A DNA stretch of 64,000 bases from Lotus japonicus (taxonomy: Eukaryota > Streptophyta > Magnoliopsida > Fabales > Fabaceae). Shown here in pieces: positions 1-11,134 of the stretch (its first letter is position 1; every line of letters begins with the position of its first letter). The notes beneath the pieces were generated by a model. The model was not told where the DNA came from. It saw only the letters and a program-made list of their open reading frames with translations, and did not search any database. A program made the position numbers and the translations under genes. The stretch spans positions 40,687,127-40,751,126 of the forward strand of contig NC_080043.1 in assembly GCF_012489685.1 (NCBI RefSeq), written 5' to 3'.

Positions 1-828
1 AATGAATTTTTACTCGATTTGATATTGAGATTTGGTTCAATTGAGATGTGGTTTGATTGAATCTTGATATATTCATATTCTAAATTTCTTCCATCTTATT
101 TCCACATAACTATCCCTCTTCTTCTTACCTATCTTGTCATATATCAAATCTCATATTTTTCCCTCTCTTCTCTTTCTAGTTTCTATCTCTCTCATCCATC
201 CACTCCTTTCACCTCAAAATGAAATGTGAGCAAAACAATTTTGGGTTTGGTTTGATAGACTGGATTTTTTGTGTGCATATAAACATGTGAAAAATCTTTA
301 ACTCAATTGATTCACTAATGCCCACTTTCTCTATTATATTATTTTCACTCATGTGCCCTAGGAAAGCTCAAGTAGTGAGAACGGGAGGGACATATGGATT
401 TCGGAGGGGAAGGTTAAGGATCAATCCTTAGATGGCGTAATTTATCTTTTTGATGTACCAAAAAAAATTCACTCACGTTCTCATCTTATTTATATTTTTT
501 TTCTTTAACTTTAATAAATTCATATCAATTTTCTCTTGCATCTTATTTTCGCTCACATTTTTATTTATTTATTTCCTTTCAAATCTAGTATCACATCTCT
601 CATTTCTCTCTCCTTTATTTCGATCTCTTTATTGGTAGAGGCAGAATGGGGTGTGTCATCATTATCTTTTTTTTTTCTATCATATTACTTTGTCATATTT
701 CATTTCTCTCTCTTCTCTTCTTTTTGTCAAACATAATTGGATTAAAGTATAAAGGGGTTGCCCAAAAGCATTTATATAGTGTGGGTATAAAATTTAAAAG
801 AGTGATACTCCAATGCAATAAGATATAA
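1..828. other. AT-rich intergenic DNA, no gene seen
   Basis: The segment is AT-rich with long pyrimidine runs on the plus strand. The short open frames at 450-830 are low-complexity Phe/Leu/Ser strings produced by T- and CT-rich DNA, with no recognisable domain. I see no gene here. Confidence 0.6.
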
Positions 829-1216
829 GAGCATCTCCAATGGTGGGATCTTATTTTGGGACTTAACTCAATTTTTGTGGGCTCAGACTGTCACATATGA
901 TTTAAGACACTCATAAGGTCCCCATGCACATTTCACTCTAGTGGTTGAGAACTTATTTTACTTTTGATTGGACCCACAATACCCAATATATTTATATTAA
1001 TTATTTATTTCCCTCCCTATTTTCACTTTGGTTATGATATTGAAGAATAGAGAAAAAAATATCTCAAGATCATAGATTTGAGAATACCTTAGTTAAGACA
1101 CAGATCTTAGCAAAAACTAAAATCTTATACCATGTAGGATAGCTTCAATGGTGGGATCTAATAAGATCCGGATCTTATTTTAAGATCCCAAAATAAGGAC
1201 TGCATTGGAGATGCTC
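829..1216. mobile_element. MITE, PIF/Harbinger-like, TSD TAA
   Basis: The element opens with GAGCATCTCCAATG and closes with the exact reverse complement CATTGGAGATGCTC. TAA lies directly outside both ends, a 3-bp duplication typical of PIF/Harbinger elements. The inverted similarity extends inward through a shared stretch resembling TGGGATCTTATTTTGGGA. Length is about 388 bp with no coding capacity, so it is a non-autonomous MITE. The superfamily is inferred from the TSD size and sequence. Confidence 0.75.
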
Positions 1217-2064
1217 TAAGATAGTCAAACTAAGAATAACAATGATTACTCAAATTGAAACAAGTAGCTAATTCACCAAAAGATATACAAAGACTCCTAA
1301 ACTTCAATACTCAACAACTGAAACAAGTTATCTTCTAAACGAAAATTACTTATTTCCCATCTTAAAAACCCTCCAACTTTTGCAATTCATTCGGCTACTA
1401 CAAGAGAGGTGTTCATTAGTGCCGATGTTGGGGTTGGTATAACGTTAAAAGACCCGAAGCTAACTTGTAGGGTTTCCCGCGAGGTCAACACTACATATTA
1501 TCGTCGGTTTAGCTTACTCTAACCCGACACAATTCGTTGGAGACGTCGGTCGACTCAATTTGATGAGAAAACTGGATTCACGTGATAGTTTTAAAGATAT
1601 GATCCAATCTAATTCATTATTTGGTGGTTCTTTTTCTATTCTTATGTAAGACATATATCTGTGGGGCTAGTTTTTTCAACGAGAACTTTTTCTATGCATA
1701 AAATTTAAATCTAAGAGCTTGCTCTACTTTGCAACATCACATCATTCTCTTGTTGCATTTTAATCTAATGCTTTAGAAAAGGGAACTTCATCAGGTACTA
1801 CATTTACAATGAGCCACACCAAGTCCTTTCTAAATGCTTAATTTTCACACTTCAAAATAACATTTGGAAGAATTCAAGGCAAATTTCTGCCAAAACAATG
1901 TACATTTACAATTTGGAGCATCAAACCTGCTTATTGCCCAATTACAAGAATCAAAATGCCAAATTAAATAAACATTTCCTACAGTTGAAAACAATTGGTT
2001 TCCATCCTCTAACAAGTTGAACCTAATAAACAAAAGTTGTCAACAATGTGCAAGCTCCTTAATT
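1217..2064. other. Intergenic, downstream of the TBL gene
   Basis: No gene is visible. At 1400-1560 there is a patch richer in CG than its surroundings which could be an old transposon end, but I found no matching inverted partner. The 3' UTR of the minus-strand TBL gene probably occupies the right part, just below 2065. Confidence 0.5.
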
Positions 2065-5000
2065 TTAACCAGAAAGAGCTGCAGCCAGAAGCTCATTCCA
2101 TGTATCAGGAAGTCCTGGAAGACACCAATGGCTACAATCTGTTGCCATGACCCCACTGTATCCTTCAGGATGTGCATCTTTTCTGTACTGTGAGAGTGTG
2201 GTCACATCTAAGAAATACACTGGCTTACTCATCCTTGTTAACACCTTGTTCACCACCGTCCAAGCCATTGGTCTTCCGGCAGGGTACTTTAAGCCAAAGA
2301 ATGGTTGTGCCTCACTCATGCATGACTTTGCTGGTTGATTCCAATCTCTTCCCCTAATCACACCCCACCACATATTACCAATTAAAATCTAGCACACTTA
2401 AATTAACATAGAATATAGATGCATGTTTAGTAATGGTCGTTTGGATAAACAGCTTAATTAAGCACTTGTGACAATAAGGCTAGCATAAGCGCTTATTTAT
2501 AAGCTAATTTGATAAACTTATTGAGATAAGCTGAAAATATGTTATAAATAAATATAAACTATTATTCACAAGCTATTCTAAACAATTTATAAAAATAAGC
2601 TCAAAATAATTTATTGGTATGTTATAAGCTAATTAACATAAGTGCTCACAAACACTTGCATAAACGTTTGTGCTATAAGATAACCTCAAATAAATTATTC
2701 CCATCAGAGCCTAATACTTAATAAATTATTCTTTTTCAGTTACTGTATTTTCAAAATGACCATTTCGAGTACTAAAATTTACTATGTTTTTCTTTTGGTA
2801 TAGATTCTCTCAGGAACAGGGACTGAAACATGGTTATTTTGGAAATATAAGAAGTAAAGCCAATAATTTCCAACAATACAGGCAAAAACATATTTAAACA
2901 AAAATTAATCAATAATAATTGAAAGAGAAATTAGTGACTTACTGGTAATGCACTGGAGAAATTCCTAGAAAGAAGACTTTGGTTTTTGCTGGATTAACAT
3001 TCTTTTCAACCCATCTAGCCCAAGTGTTTAGCCCTTTGTAGAACAAGACAAAACGGTTCATGTCTTTGTACAATTTATTATTCTCCTGAATATAATCCCA
3101 CCTGAATTATAATGTGATAAAACTTATTAGCCGTTGATATTAACAATGATGTAAGGAAATAAGGGATGTATGTGAAAGTGTGATCCTACGGTTGTGCGCT
3201 TCCGGTGTGTGTCCACCAGTGCCACGTGTTGAAGATCAGTGCATCCATTCCTCTCCAAGCGTCACCGTTGGTGATTGAATCAATCTTCAAAACACGTCCA
3301 ACTTTATCATGGTCAAGGTCCACCAAGTATGCTGTGCGGTACAGATATAACTCAAGACCATAGTCCTGAAAAAAATCATACACCACATTTAGTAAACACA
3401 GTAATTTTATTTGTAAAATTTCAACATATATATTTTTTCAAACTACATAACTACAATAATTGGGAATTTGGGATAGTGATAACTGATAATCAACATTCTA
3501 TCATATCATTGTATAGAAAGAAAGAAAAATTCCTTTTCCTAAAATGTATTATCACCATGTTACTTTACCTTGGGCTAGTATTGAATCTGATTCTCAATTT
3601 TTTTTTCAAAACAGAGAAATGATATATAATAAGGTAAAGCAAAGTCCTCCTTCACCAAAGACGTGGTCCAAAGTTCACTGAATTTATGGATTAAATTTAA
3701 AAGTGGAAGCAGCATTGAACAGTGTATGTGCAGAACATGTGCAGAACACAACTTGTGGTCCATTTTGAAATTTTGAAAAGTCATGAAGGACTAAATTACC
3801 TATTAAAATGTCACCTTAAAAGATATTTATTAGGCTAGTGTTTAATGTTACTGTTATAGTTTTTTCATTTTTTTAAAGGACTGTTATAGTTACAACAAGT
3901 AGATTCAATTGCTCTTGCTTAGCTTTCAATTTTTTTTTTTCATTTTGAACTTAACCAACCCACATGCAATTATGAATTTATGAGGCTACAAGCTAAGTAA
4001 CAACATTATACAAATAGCATTATGGAAACTTATATCATAAACAAACATAATTAAGAATGTAATCAGATTTTCTGGTGGGAGAGACTAGAGAGTGAGATAG
4101 TGGAGTAAAATAAAAGTTCTATAATGTAGTTTGAGCTAGTTATGAACATGGAGTAAGAAAAAAGGTTTCCCTTTTCCACCATAAATGAATCTGTGGCACC
4201 TGAAACTCCACGTCTGGTCTACTGACTAATTAAGTATAGTAATCAAATTTCAGAAGAAAGTACTATGGTATTTCTCTTTCATGATCTAGTTGAGAAAATT
4301 ATGTGCACATATGAATTTGGTAGAACTAAAAGAGTAATAGAACAGTTTGAGTAAAGTACATTAAGACAAACATTTATTATCTCTTAAATTGGTAATCAGA
4401 AAGAAATGGCCCCAGCAAAAAGGAAAACCTCCCAAATCCCACCTTTATCACTCATATTTCAGTGCTTATAAGCTCAAGGCTTATCATATACCCAATTAAA
4501 TTATATTTGAGGGTAGACAAACCCATATATGTTCAAATGTGAAAATGACCAAGAGCTTTCGATTTGAGTACACACATGAAAGCAAAAGAGAAAATGACAT
4601 GACTTACATAGCCAACCCTAACTAAAAACAAGAAAAAAAAAATTCTTACACTATACAATAAGAGGAAAAATCACGTGGACAACCTAAAAGCTAAAAGAAG
4701 GTGCTATATCTACATGACTTTGGTTTAGTGTAATTTTTCACCATGGATCCAAACACGTAATATATTTGTTTGCAAAAGTTCTCTAAACATTGAGCGGGCA
4801 AAAGAGGATGAGAATGTAGAACCTACCTCAAATTTCACTGAGGAGAGAGCATCCCTCTGTGCGAATGTGGCCCTGGATTTTGGTACCCAAGCATGAAGCA
4901 TACATGCTAATGAGTTGAACTGGTTTAAGCTTAAGGAATCACCGACAAACATTATCTTCTTCCCTCTATTTCTGTTCAAGAAGCTCAATCCATTGAACCT

Positions 5001-5727
5001 GCAGAACAATTTCATAGCCCCAGTTAGCCATTGCCAAACCAACACAAACAATCTCAAACACATTATTAAGTGCATGTTTAGGATGAAAAACCACAGTGAA
5101 GTCGAAATCTGGTGAACAACCACAAAAGTTAAGGAATGTTACTTTTGTCCATTGTCATTTGGAGTCACTATGGTTATTTACGTAGAGTCACTATGGTTAT
5201 TTACGTATATCTAAAATGCACTAAGCTAAGCCTCACTTTAATCGGTTTACATTTTCTCATAATCAATTCTGAAACTCACAATCTACTCCTATAAACTCCT
5301 CTTCATAATTGATTCTAACTTTCCAAACATGCACTTTTAAGCTTCTTTCCCGAAGTGATTATAGACTTCTAACCGCAGAACCAAACACGAAAATGACATA
5401 GCAAAAAAGTGTGCATAGAAATAGAGGAAGTAAGTACCTTGGCAAACTACAAGAAAATGGTGTCCACCTATACTTCTGGTAAAGTTTATCTTTGCGACCG
5501 TGCTTTTGACAATTGAACTGTTGATCTATGAATGGGCATGAAGAAGGATCATAGAGAGGATATGAAGCATCGTAAACCCACTTCCCCTGGAACCAGTTAC
5601 ATGTTCCTGCGAGGCTCCTAGCTCTGGAACTGGTGGCATTACTGAAGGATTCAAATTCCTCTGCTTTTGTCTGGTGGGAAAACAGAAACAGAGTCAGGAA
5701 CAGAGCATGTAACATTATGGATTCCAT
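2065..5727 (-). CDS. Trichome birefringence-like (TBL/PMR5, DUF231) protein, 5 exons
   Basis: Probable Golgi/secretory polysaccharide O-acetyltransferase; TBL proteins acetylate xylan, pectin or other wall polymers, and the substrate cannot be read here. Exons on the minus strand are 5727-5438, 4998-4827, 3365-3190, 3101-2943 and 2353-2065, all with GT/AG introns. Together they give one uninterrupted 361-residue frame, the usual size of the short TBL clade. Residues 1 to about 22 form a hydrophobic signal peptide or anchor. The PMR5N segment starts at the CNWFQGKWV motif. The catalytic GDS motif lies at about residues 116-118 ([10 protein letters not shown]) and the DxxH motif at 338-341 (DCSHWCLPG). 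I chose the ATG at 5727 because it precedes the signal peptide; an upstream in-frame ATG at 5778 would leave almost no 5' UTR below the TATA box. It appears intact and is the only host gene in the window that looks functional. Confidence 0.9.
2427..2700. mobile_element. MITE-like palindromic repeat in TBL intron 4
   Basis: The segment starts with CGTTTGGATAAACAGCTTA and repeats ATAAGC/GCTTAT words on both strands, making it strongly self-complementary. This resembles an abundant legume MITE type with a TTTGGATAAACAGCTTA end. I could not define a clean TSD, so the borders are approximate. It lies within the 589-bp fourth intron of the TBL gene (2354-2942) and does not touch the splice sites. 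Confidence 0.5.
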
Positions 5728-5814
5728 TTCTCTTGGGTTCTGATCCCTCCCTGATATTTGGTTGAAGGAAGAAAGCACGAGGAGTGAAGAAAAAGGTGTT
5801 CCCTAATCATGGTG

Positions 5815-5821
5815 TTATATA
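5815..5821 (-). promoter_or_regulatory. TATA box of the TBL gene
   Basis: TATATAA on the minus strand lies 88-94 bp upstream of the chosen ATG (5727). This would put transcription start near 5785-5790 and give a 5' UTR of about 60 nt. It supports the 5727 start over the in-frame ATG at 5778. Confidence 0.55.
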
Positions 5822-6674
5822 ATAATGTGCATATGAGAGTGTCTGCACTCTGCAGAGAGAGAAAGATTGAGAGGGGTTACACAACAACCCCACATGGAAA
5901 GTGAAAACAGAACAACTTGTGTTTCTTTTTGTTTTTCTCTTTTGAATATTTTATTTTGGTTGAAGATGCAGTGAAACTTTGAATGGATCCTTTGTTTTTA
6001 ACATTGGAATCTCGTGATGTTGGATGCATTCCCTGCTTTAAAAATTCTTGGCAATGGAAAGATGAAGGTTGTGAATTTGTGATTCAAAAATAATGGCAAC
6101 ACTTTACCCACCAAGAAAGACAGAACTGAAAATGTACTTAATATTTTCTTTAACTTTTTCTGCTGAAAATATATATGCACCAAACTGAACAGTTCATAAA
6201 TGTTCCACAGAAATATGAGTAGCTGGAAATTTTCTTATACATAAAATAATGGTTGAAACCCAATAAATATGTTGGTTCGGTAGCAAGCAAGTTAGATCCT
6301 CGTAAGATTGAGAATATAAATTTGAACCCTATGAATATTATTTACTGTGAGACACAACTATAATTTTTTTGAACGGGTGTGGAAATTCGCCAAACTAAAA
6401 AAATTGACATCAGAGATGGGTTAGTGTGATGCAGGTTATTACAAAAATAGGCCATGTATGTATCATTGTGGGAAATCATATTTAAGCCTTTAATGTTATT
6501 TTGTGTAAAATTATGATACTTTTATTCGAGTGTTACTTTTTGTCTAGCTCCAGACCCTGCCCCTGTTACGATTCTTCAAATAACTCTAAGGCTGCTGCTA
6601 TGCTGGCTGATATTACCATGCTTTTGGATTTGGATAAACAAAGACCAAGAATGGCAGGGTTGACCCTAGGAGAG
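5822..6674. other. Intergenic, no gene recognised
   Basis: This is the upstream region of the TBL gene plus AT-rich spacer. An open stretch at 6501-6698 (plus) encodes an Ala/Leu/Asp-containing peptide that I cannot match to any family. It may be an exon relic, but nothing supports calling it. Confidence 0.5.
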
Positions 6675-6773
6675 TACTCGCTCCGTTCCTTATTATAAGG
6701 TCATTTCTGAGTGTTTTTCTTGTTCCTAAATATAAGTCAATTTATAATATCATCATATTTAAGGTTCTAAATA

Positions 6774-6860
6774 TCGATCGCGGTCGCGGTCGCGTTGCGG
6801 ATTTCGCGATAACGGATATTACAGTTGCTGCGGTATGTGTTGCGCCTGTTGCGGTGTGAA
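6774..6860. repeat. hAT-1 left subterminal GC-rich repeats
   Basis: A CG-rich island in AT-rich DNA with GTTGCGG at 6794-6800 and 6848-6854, and tandem CGGTCG words just inside the terminus. Short subterminal motifs at both ends are the usual transposase binding sites of hAT elements. The binding role is inferred. Confidence 0.55.
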
Positions 6861-7271
6861 TGGTTCCCAGATTTTCACAAATTATGCTTAAAATGCATAA
6901 AATATGTGAAAATATATATATTATCATATAACCTATATTATAGATCATAATAGTAACTTCTAAACTATACAAAAACTCATAACATATATTTTAAATCTTC
7001 ATACCATGTCAAAAAGTAAAAAAAATCATTAGAAAATGATTGATATGAATAAATTAGTAGCTACTAATGTATTTAATAAAGATCATACATTAACATAAAT
7101 CAAACAATAAATCCACAATTCCACATATATAAAATATAAAGTACAAACACACATTAACTACTCATATAACGGTACGTTATAGAGTTCATACACACATTTA
7201 CTACTCATAAGAGTTATAGAGTTCATATAAATAAAGAAGTTCAACAAAAGCAAAAGTTATCACTTCATCAA

Positions 7272-10200
7272 TCACCACATTGTAGAATGACGTGCGGGAT
7301 CATAACTTCCATCATCAACTTGACTATCATTATATCCCATTCCTCCAAATACATAATCAAACACTCCAGAGCTTCTTTGTTGTTCAATTTGTTGTTGTTG
7401 ATCATATGAAAACCCTGTTGATGGATCATAATAACCTTGGTAATTCATAGGAGGTTGGTAATATGGTGGGTTTGGCATATATGGAGCATGCTCATAACCA
7501 TATGGCATGTTATGCATGTAAGAAGGTTCTTGGTAGTGTGGTGGATAGTTGCCTTGACTACCATCAAATGAAGTAGCAATACCAAAATCAGTAGAAGATT
7601 GTGCTACACTAGATGAGGAAGAATCATCGAATGCAACATTTTCATTTCTTTTATTTTTCCCATGTTTGGCTCTACCTCTACGGCTACTACCACCAATCAC
7701 ACTATCAGAAGCATCTTCATCCATCCTACCATGTGTCATAGGTATAAGATATTGATCGCGCCTGCCACATGGTTCTTCTTCACATTGCATTGAATTGCCA
7801 CCACCACCACCACCACCACCACCACTCCCACTGTTTCCACTTGGTGGACTTAAACCACCTTCATCGCCTTGAGTTGGTGGTTGACTTGAATCAGATATCT
7901 CTCCAGGTTGCGCTTCTTCATTATCATCATCAGAATCAATAGGGAGCCATTCTTCGTTTTGCATCCCATCCAACAATGGACCTTCTCTCTCCTCAAGCCA
8001 TGGAGCCAAATGATCTTCTTCTTGAAACATATAATCAAGATTAATGGGATTGAAACTTCTTTCAATCTCTTCCTGACTTCTTCTCATAGTATGTCTCATC
8101 TTCAACTTCATGTTGTAAAATGTAAAGACAAGCTTTTGCAATCTCTGATACTTCAACATGTTTCTTGTCTTTGTATGTATATAACTAAAAGTACTCCAAT
8201 TTCTCTCACAATTTGAAGCTGAAGTTGTTTGACTGAGAACTTTATAGCTATAGTTTGAAGCTCAGGAGCACAAGATCCATATACCATCCACCATTCAGCT
8301 GAATCAATGAAAAAAATGATATTATTATTACTATTATTAGTATCAATAAAAAGAAAAGGTTTGAAATATTCTTATGCCAATATGAAAATTGTAAAAAAAA
8401 CATAGGATCTAAATTTTTACCAGGATTCATTTGACACCAAGCTCTTTGAGCTTGTAAAGTTCCAAATGTCTCTTGCTTATCCCGAAAAAGTAACAACTAC
8501 AAGCATCAATGTACCATATCAATTAGTAATAGATATTGAGTAAATTTTCTATTATAAATTTAATACAATGTAAGTATGAAATTTACAAATTACTCACCTG
8601 ATTGATAGCTTTTATTTGGTTATCAATGTTTGGTTCTATTCTGCTTATCACTTTTGTTGTTCCATCCATGGTTTTCTTAGCTACATCACTTCCATGCACA
8701 ACGCCAAATTGAAATTGAGGATTGAGAAAATAACCTTAAAAGATATAGTAATTAGTATATCAAAATAAAGTATACAAATTCTAAATAAAAAATTAAATGA
8801 AATATATCACTATGTACCTGCTGAATGTAATTCAGAATGCATGAAGTGCCATCTTTTATCAACAATGTCAGTATAATGGGAGTGATAGTGGCAATTCTTT
8901 TCAATTGCTAGTTTAGCTCTATCAATTGCTTCATAAACAAAGCCCATAGTTGGTTTTTCATCACCATCTACCAATTTCAGCACCTTGACAATTGGCTCAA
9001 ATACCTTCATTATATCCACATCCTTACTCCAAAAGCTATCACTCTTGACAATCTGTTTGGCTTCAAATGCAGGCCCTGATTTCTCCTTTCCCCACTTAGA
9101 ATCATTACATTCATTGGAATCAAACATATTTTTCAAAGCTTGTTTCTGCGCCACAATTGACTCAACCTGCATAAATTGTGTTGCAAAGCGAGTGATTGCT
9201 AGACGAATAATTTCCTTGCCACGTGTATACTTCTTCATGAGACTCACTGTCCAAATATGGTTATAGATGAACAAAGTAACCTTCTTTGCATCATCAAGGA
9301 CTTTTTGAACATTTGACTTTTTACCAATGTCTTCCAAGCACAAATCTAAGCAATGAGCTGCACATGCAGACCAAAAAAGATGAGGTCTTTTTTCCATCAA
9401 TTTCAAACCAGCGGCTTTTAACGCTTTCTCATTATCAGTGACCACTTGAACAACATTTTCTTCCCCTACCTCTTCCACAACTTTGTCAAGTAGACTAAAG
9501 TAATATTCAGTGTTTCTACTAGCAACGCTAGAGGCATCAATAGACTTTAAGAACACAGTTCATGATATGCATGTGATTTATACCATTTGTCCAGCCATCA
9601 CACATGATAGTTACCCCTCTTTCCTTCCATGTTGGTTTCAATTCATTTATCCATGATTTCATGCATTTAAATTAATTTTCCAAATACACCTAAGTCAGCT
9701 GCCGTCGTCAACAAATTGTGTAGCCATGGAGAATTAGAGAGGTTCTTAGGAAGACGCTCATATATTATCAACTTAGACACTGCTTCCCCTAATTTTTTTC
9801 TCAATGTTTTCAACACTCCTCCTCCTTTAATGTTTGGCTGCTTCATACTTTTACTCAAATCAACATCTACTGACCTCAATCTATGTTCAAGATCACTTTC
9901 TTGACGTTGACGAGGAGCTCCTCTACCACCTACACTTGACATGCCTCCACCTTCATATATAGAATCCAATCTTCCAGTTTGTTGTCTAAATCTTTGTCTA
10001 TCTTCCCACTGGCTTTGTTAATGTAGACTTTCTTCTGTAGCTCGTCTTATAGCTATATCATCATCAAGAAAACCTTCAATCTCGTCTTCTTCCTCCCCTC
10101 TTATATTTGTCAAAAATTCTTCTTTTCTTCTTCTAAAATCCCTTTTCTTGTTTTTATTTTCTTTGAGAAGCTTCGACATACTCTCTCTCACAAAACTGTC

Positions 10201-10407
10201 CACCCTTGCACAACCCTTAACTTCTCCTGGCACATGTGCAATATGTTCTTTTAATCGTGTAATTCCACCGGAAATCACTTTGCCACATAGTTTACAAGCA
10301 ACACAGTTTCTACCTTTACTAGGTACTGGGTCTGCAAAATGCCAACCAATATCATCACTTGGAGCTCCTTCTTTTCTACCCGTTGGAAATTCTTCTCTTG
10401 GTGGCAT
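7272..10407 (-). pseudogene. hAT-1 transposase (BED finger, DUF659, HATC), broken
   Basis: Read on the minus strand from ATG at 10407. A BED-type zinc finger comes first (CKLCGKVISGG, then paired His), followed by a basic/acidic linker. The catalytic region contains CDGWTNG (first Asp, about 9600) and VVTDNEKALKAAG (second Asp, 9556-8810 segment), then CAAHCLDLCLEDIG. Exons follow at about 8735-8600 and 8500-8420, and a C-terminal dimerisation region reading ASNCERNWSTFSYIHTKTRN sits near 8220-8160. The tail (8159-7272) is Gly-, Ser-, Pro-, Tyr- and Gln-rich. Damage seen: an in-frame TAA at 10018-10020, a frameshift near 9670, and a one-base loss near 8245 inside the dimerisation domain. It is probably inactive, though its ends are intact. 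Confidence 0.8.
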
Positions 10408-11134
10408 TTTTAAGGAACATGTAACAAGTCACATTTATAAATCATCAAATATAAAAAATTAAATTAAAACAATTCACTCATAGACATCCAACTATGTCAA
10501 TTTCATGTTTAATTTTCACAATTTTTTTATTGAATTAATATCTAGATTTGTTTAAAAGAATCGGTTAATATTTATTATAAACCAAAAAGATATGATATAT
10601 ATCATCATACGAAACATGCAAATACTATATGAGAAGTATATATTGTTATTTTAGAAAATAATGAATATTACTTTTTAAAAAAAGGAAATAATGAATATCT
10701 GTTAGTATGTATATGAGTAGCTTTTTCTTATTTTTGATTTTTCTGAACCAAATAAATCAATAAATGTCAAAGAAGTTCATTTAATTTTCTCAACCACATT
10801 TCAAAAAAAAAAAAAAATTCCCAACCAACCACATTGAATCACACGGATCATGGCATAAATTTAGGGAGAAAAAAAAATCAAAAGATGATAAAAACAAATA
10901 ACAAATCCTGACCCACTTCAATTACTAAATCAAAATCTCTCCACTCTCAACGACATAAATTATCTGAACAGAGTGTCTTTCTCCTCTCCTCATCTTCACA
11001 TTCCAGCTCCTTCTCTCCCAAAAAAATAAACAATAAGCCACAAATCTTCAAGAATCAAGTGAAGAGATTGAAGGGTGGGTGGGTTACTTACCTCAAGGCC
11101 AGAAGACGACAAAGAAGAAACTGAAGAGGGAAGG
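10408..11134 (-). other. hAT-1 5' leader side, non-coding
   Basis: This AT-rich sequence upstream of the transposase ATG belongs to the promoter/5' UTR side of hAT-1. No open frame of note is present. It ends at the GAAGG target site of the Ty3 element T1. Confidence 0.5.

Noticed and set aside
426..433. CCTTAGAT as a possible left TSD for the hAT-2 terminus at 23893
   Set aside because: The sequence next to it is not an AGGGATGGCAA end; the match is chance.
450..828. Overlapping small frames in the first kilobase
   Set aside because: Low-complexity products of T- and CT-rich DNA.
5728..5778. In-frame upstream ATG for the TBL protein at 5778
   Set aside because: It would lie only a few bases below the expected transcription start and would bury the signal peptide behind a polar extension; 5727 is the better start.
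6501..6698. 65-codon frame on the plus strand
   Set aside because: No family recognised, no splice or promoter support, and it runs into the MITE.
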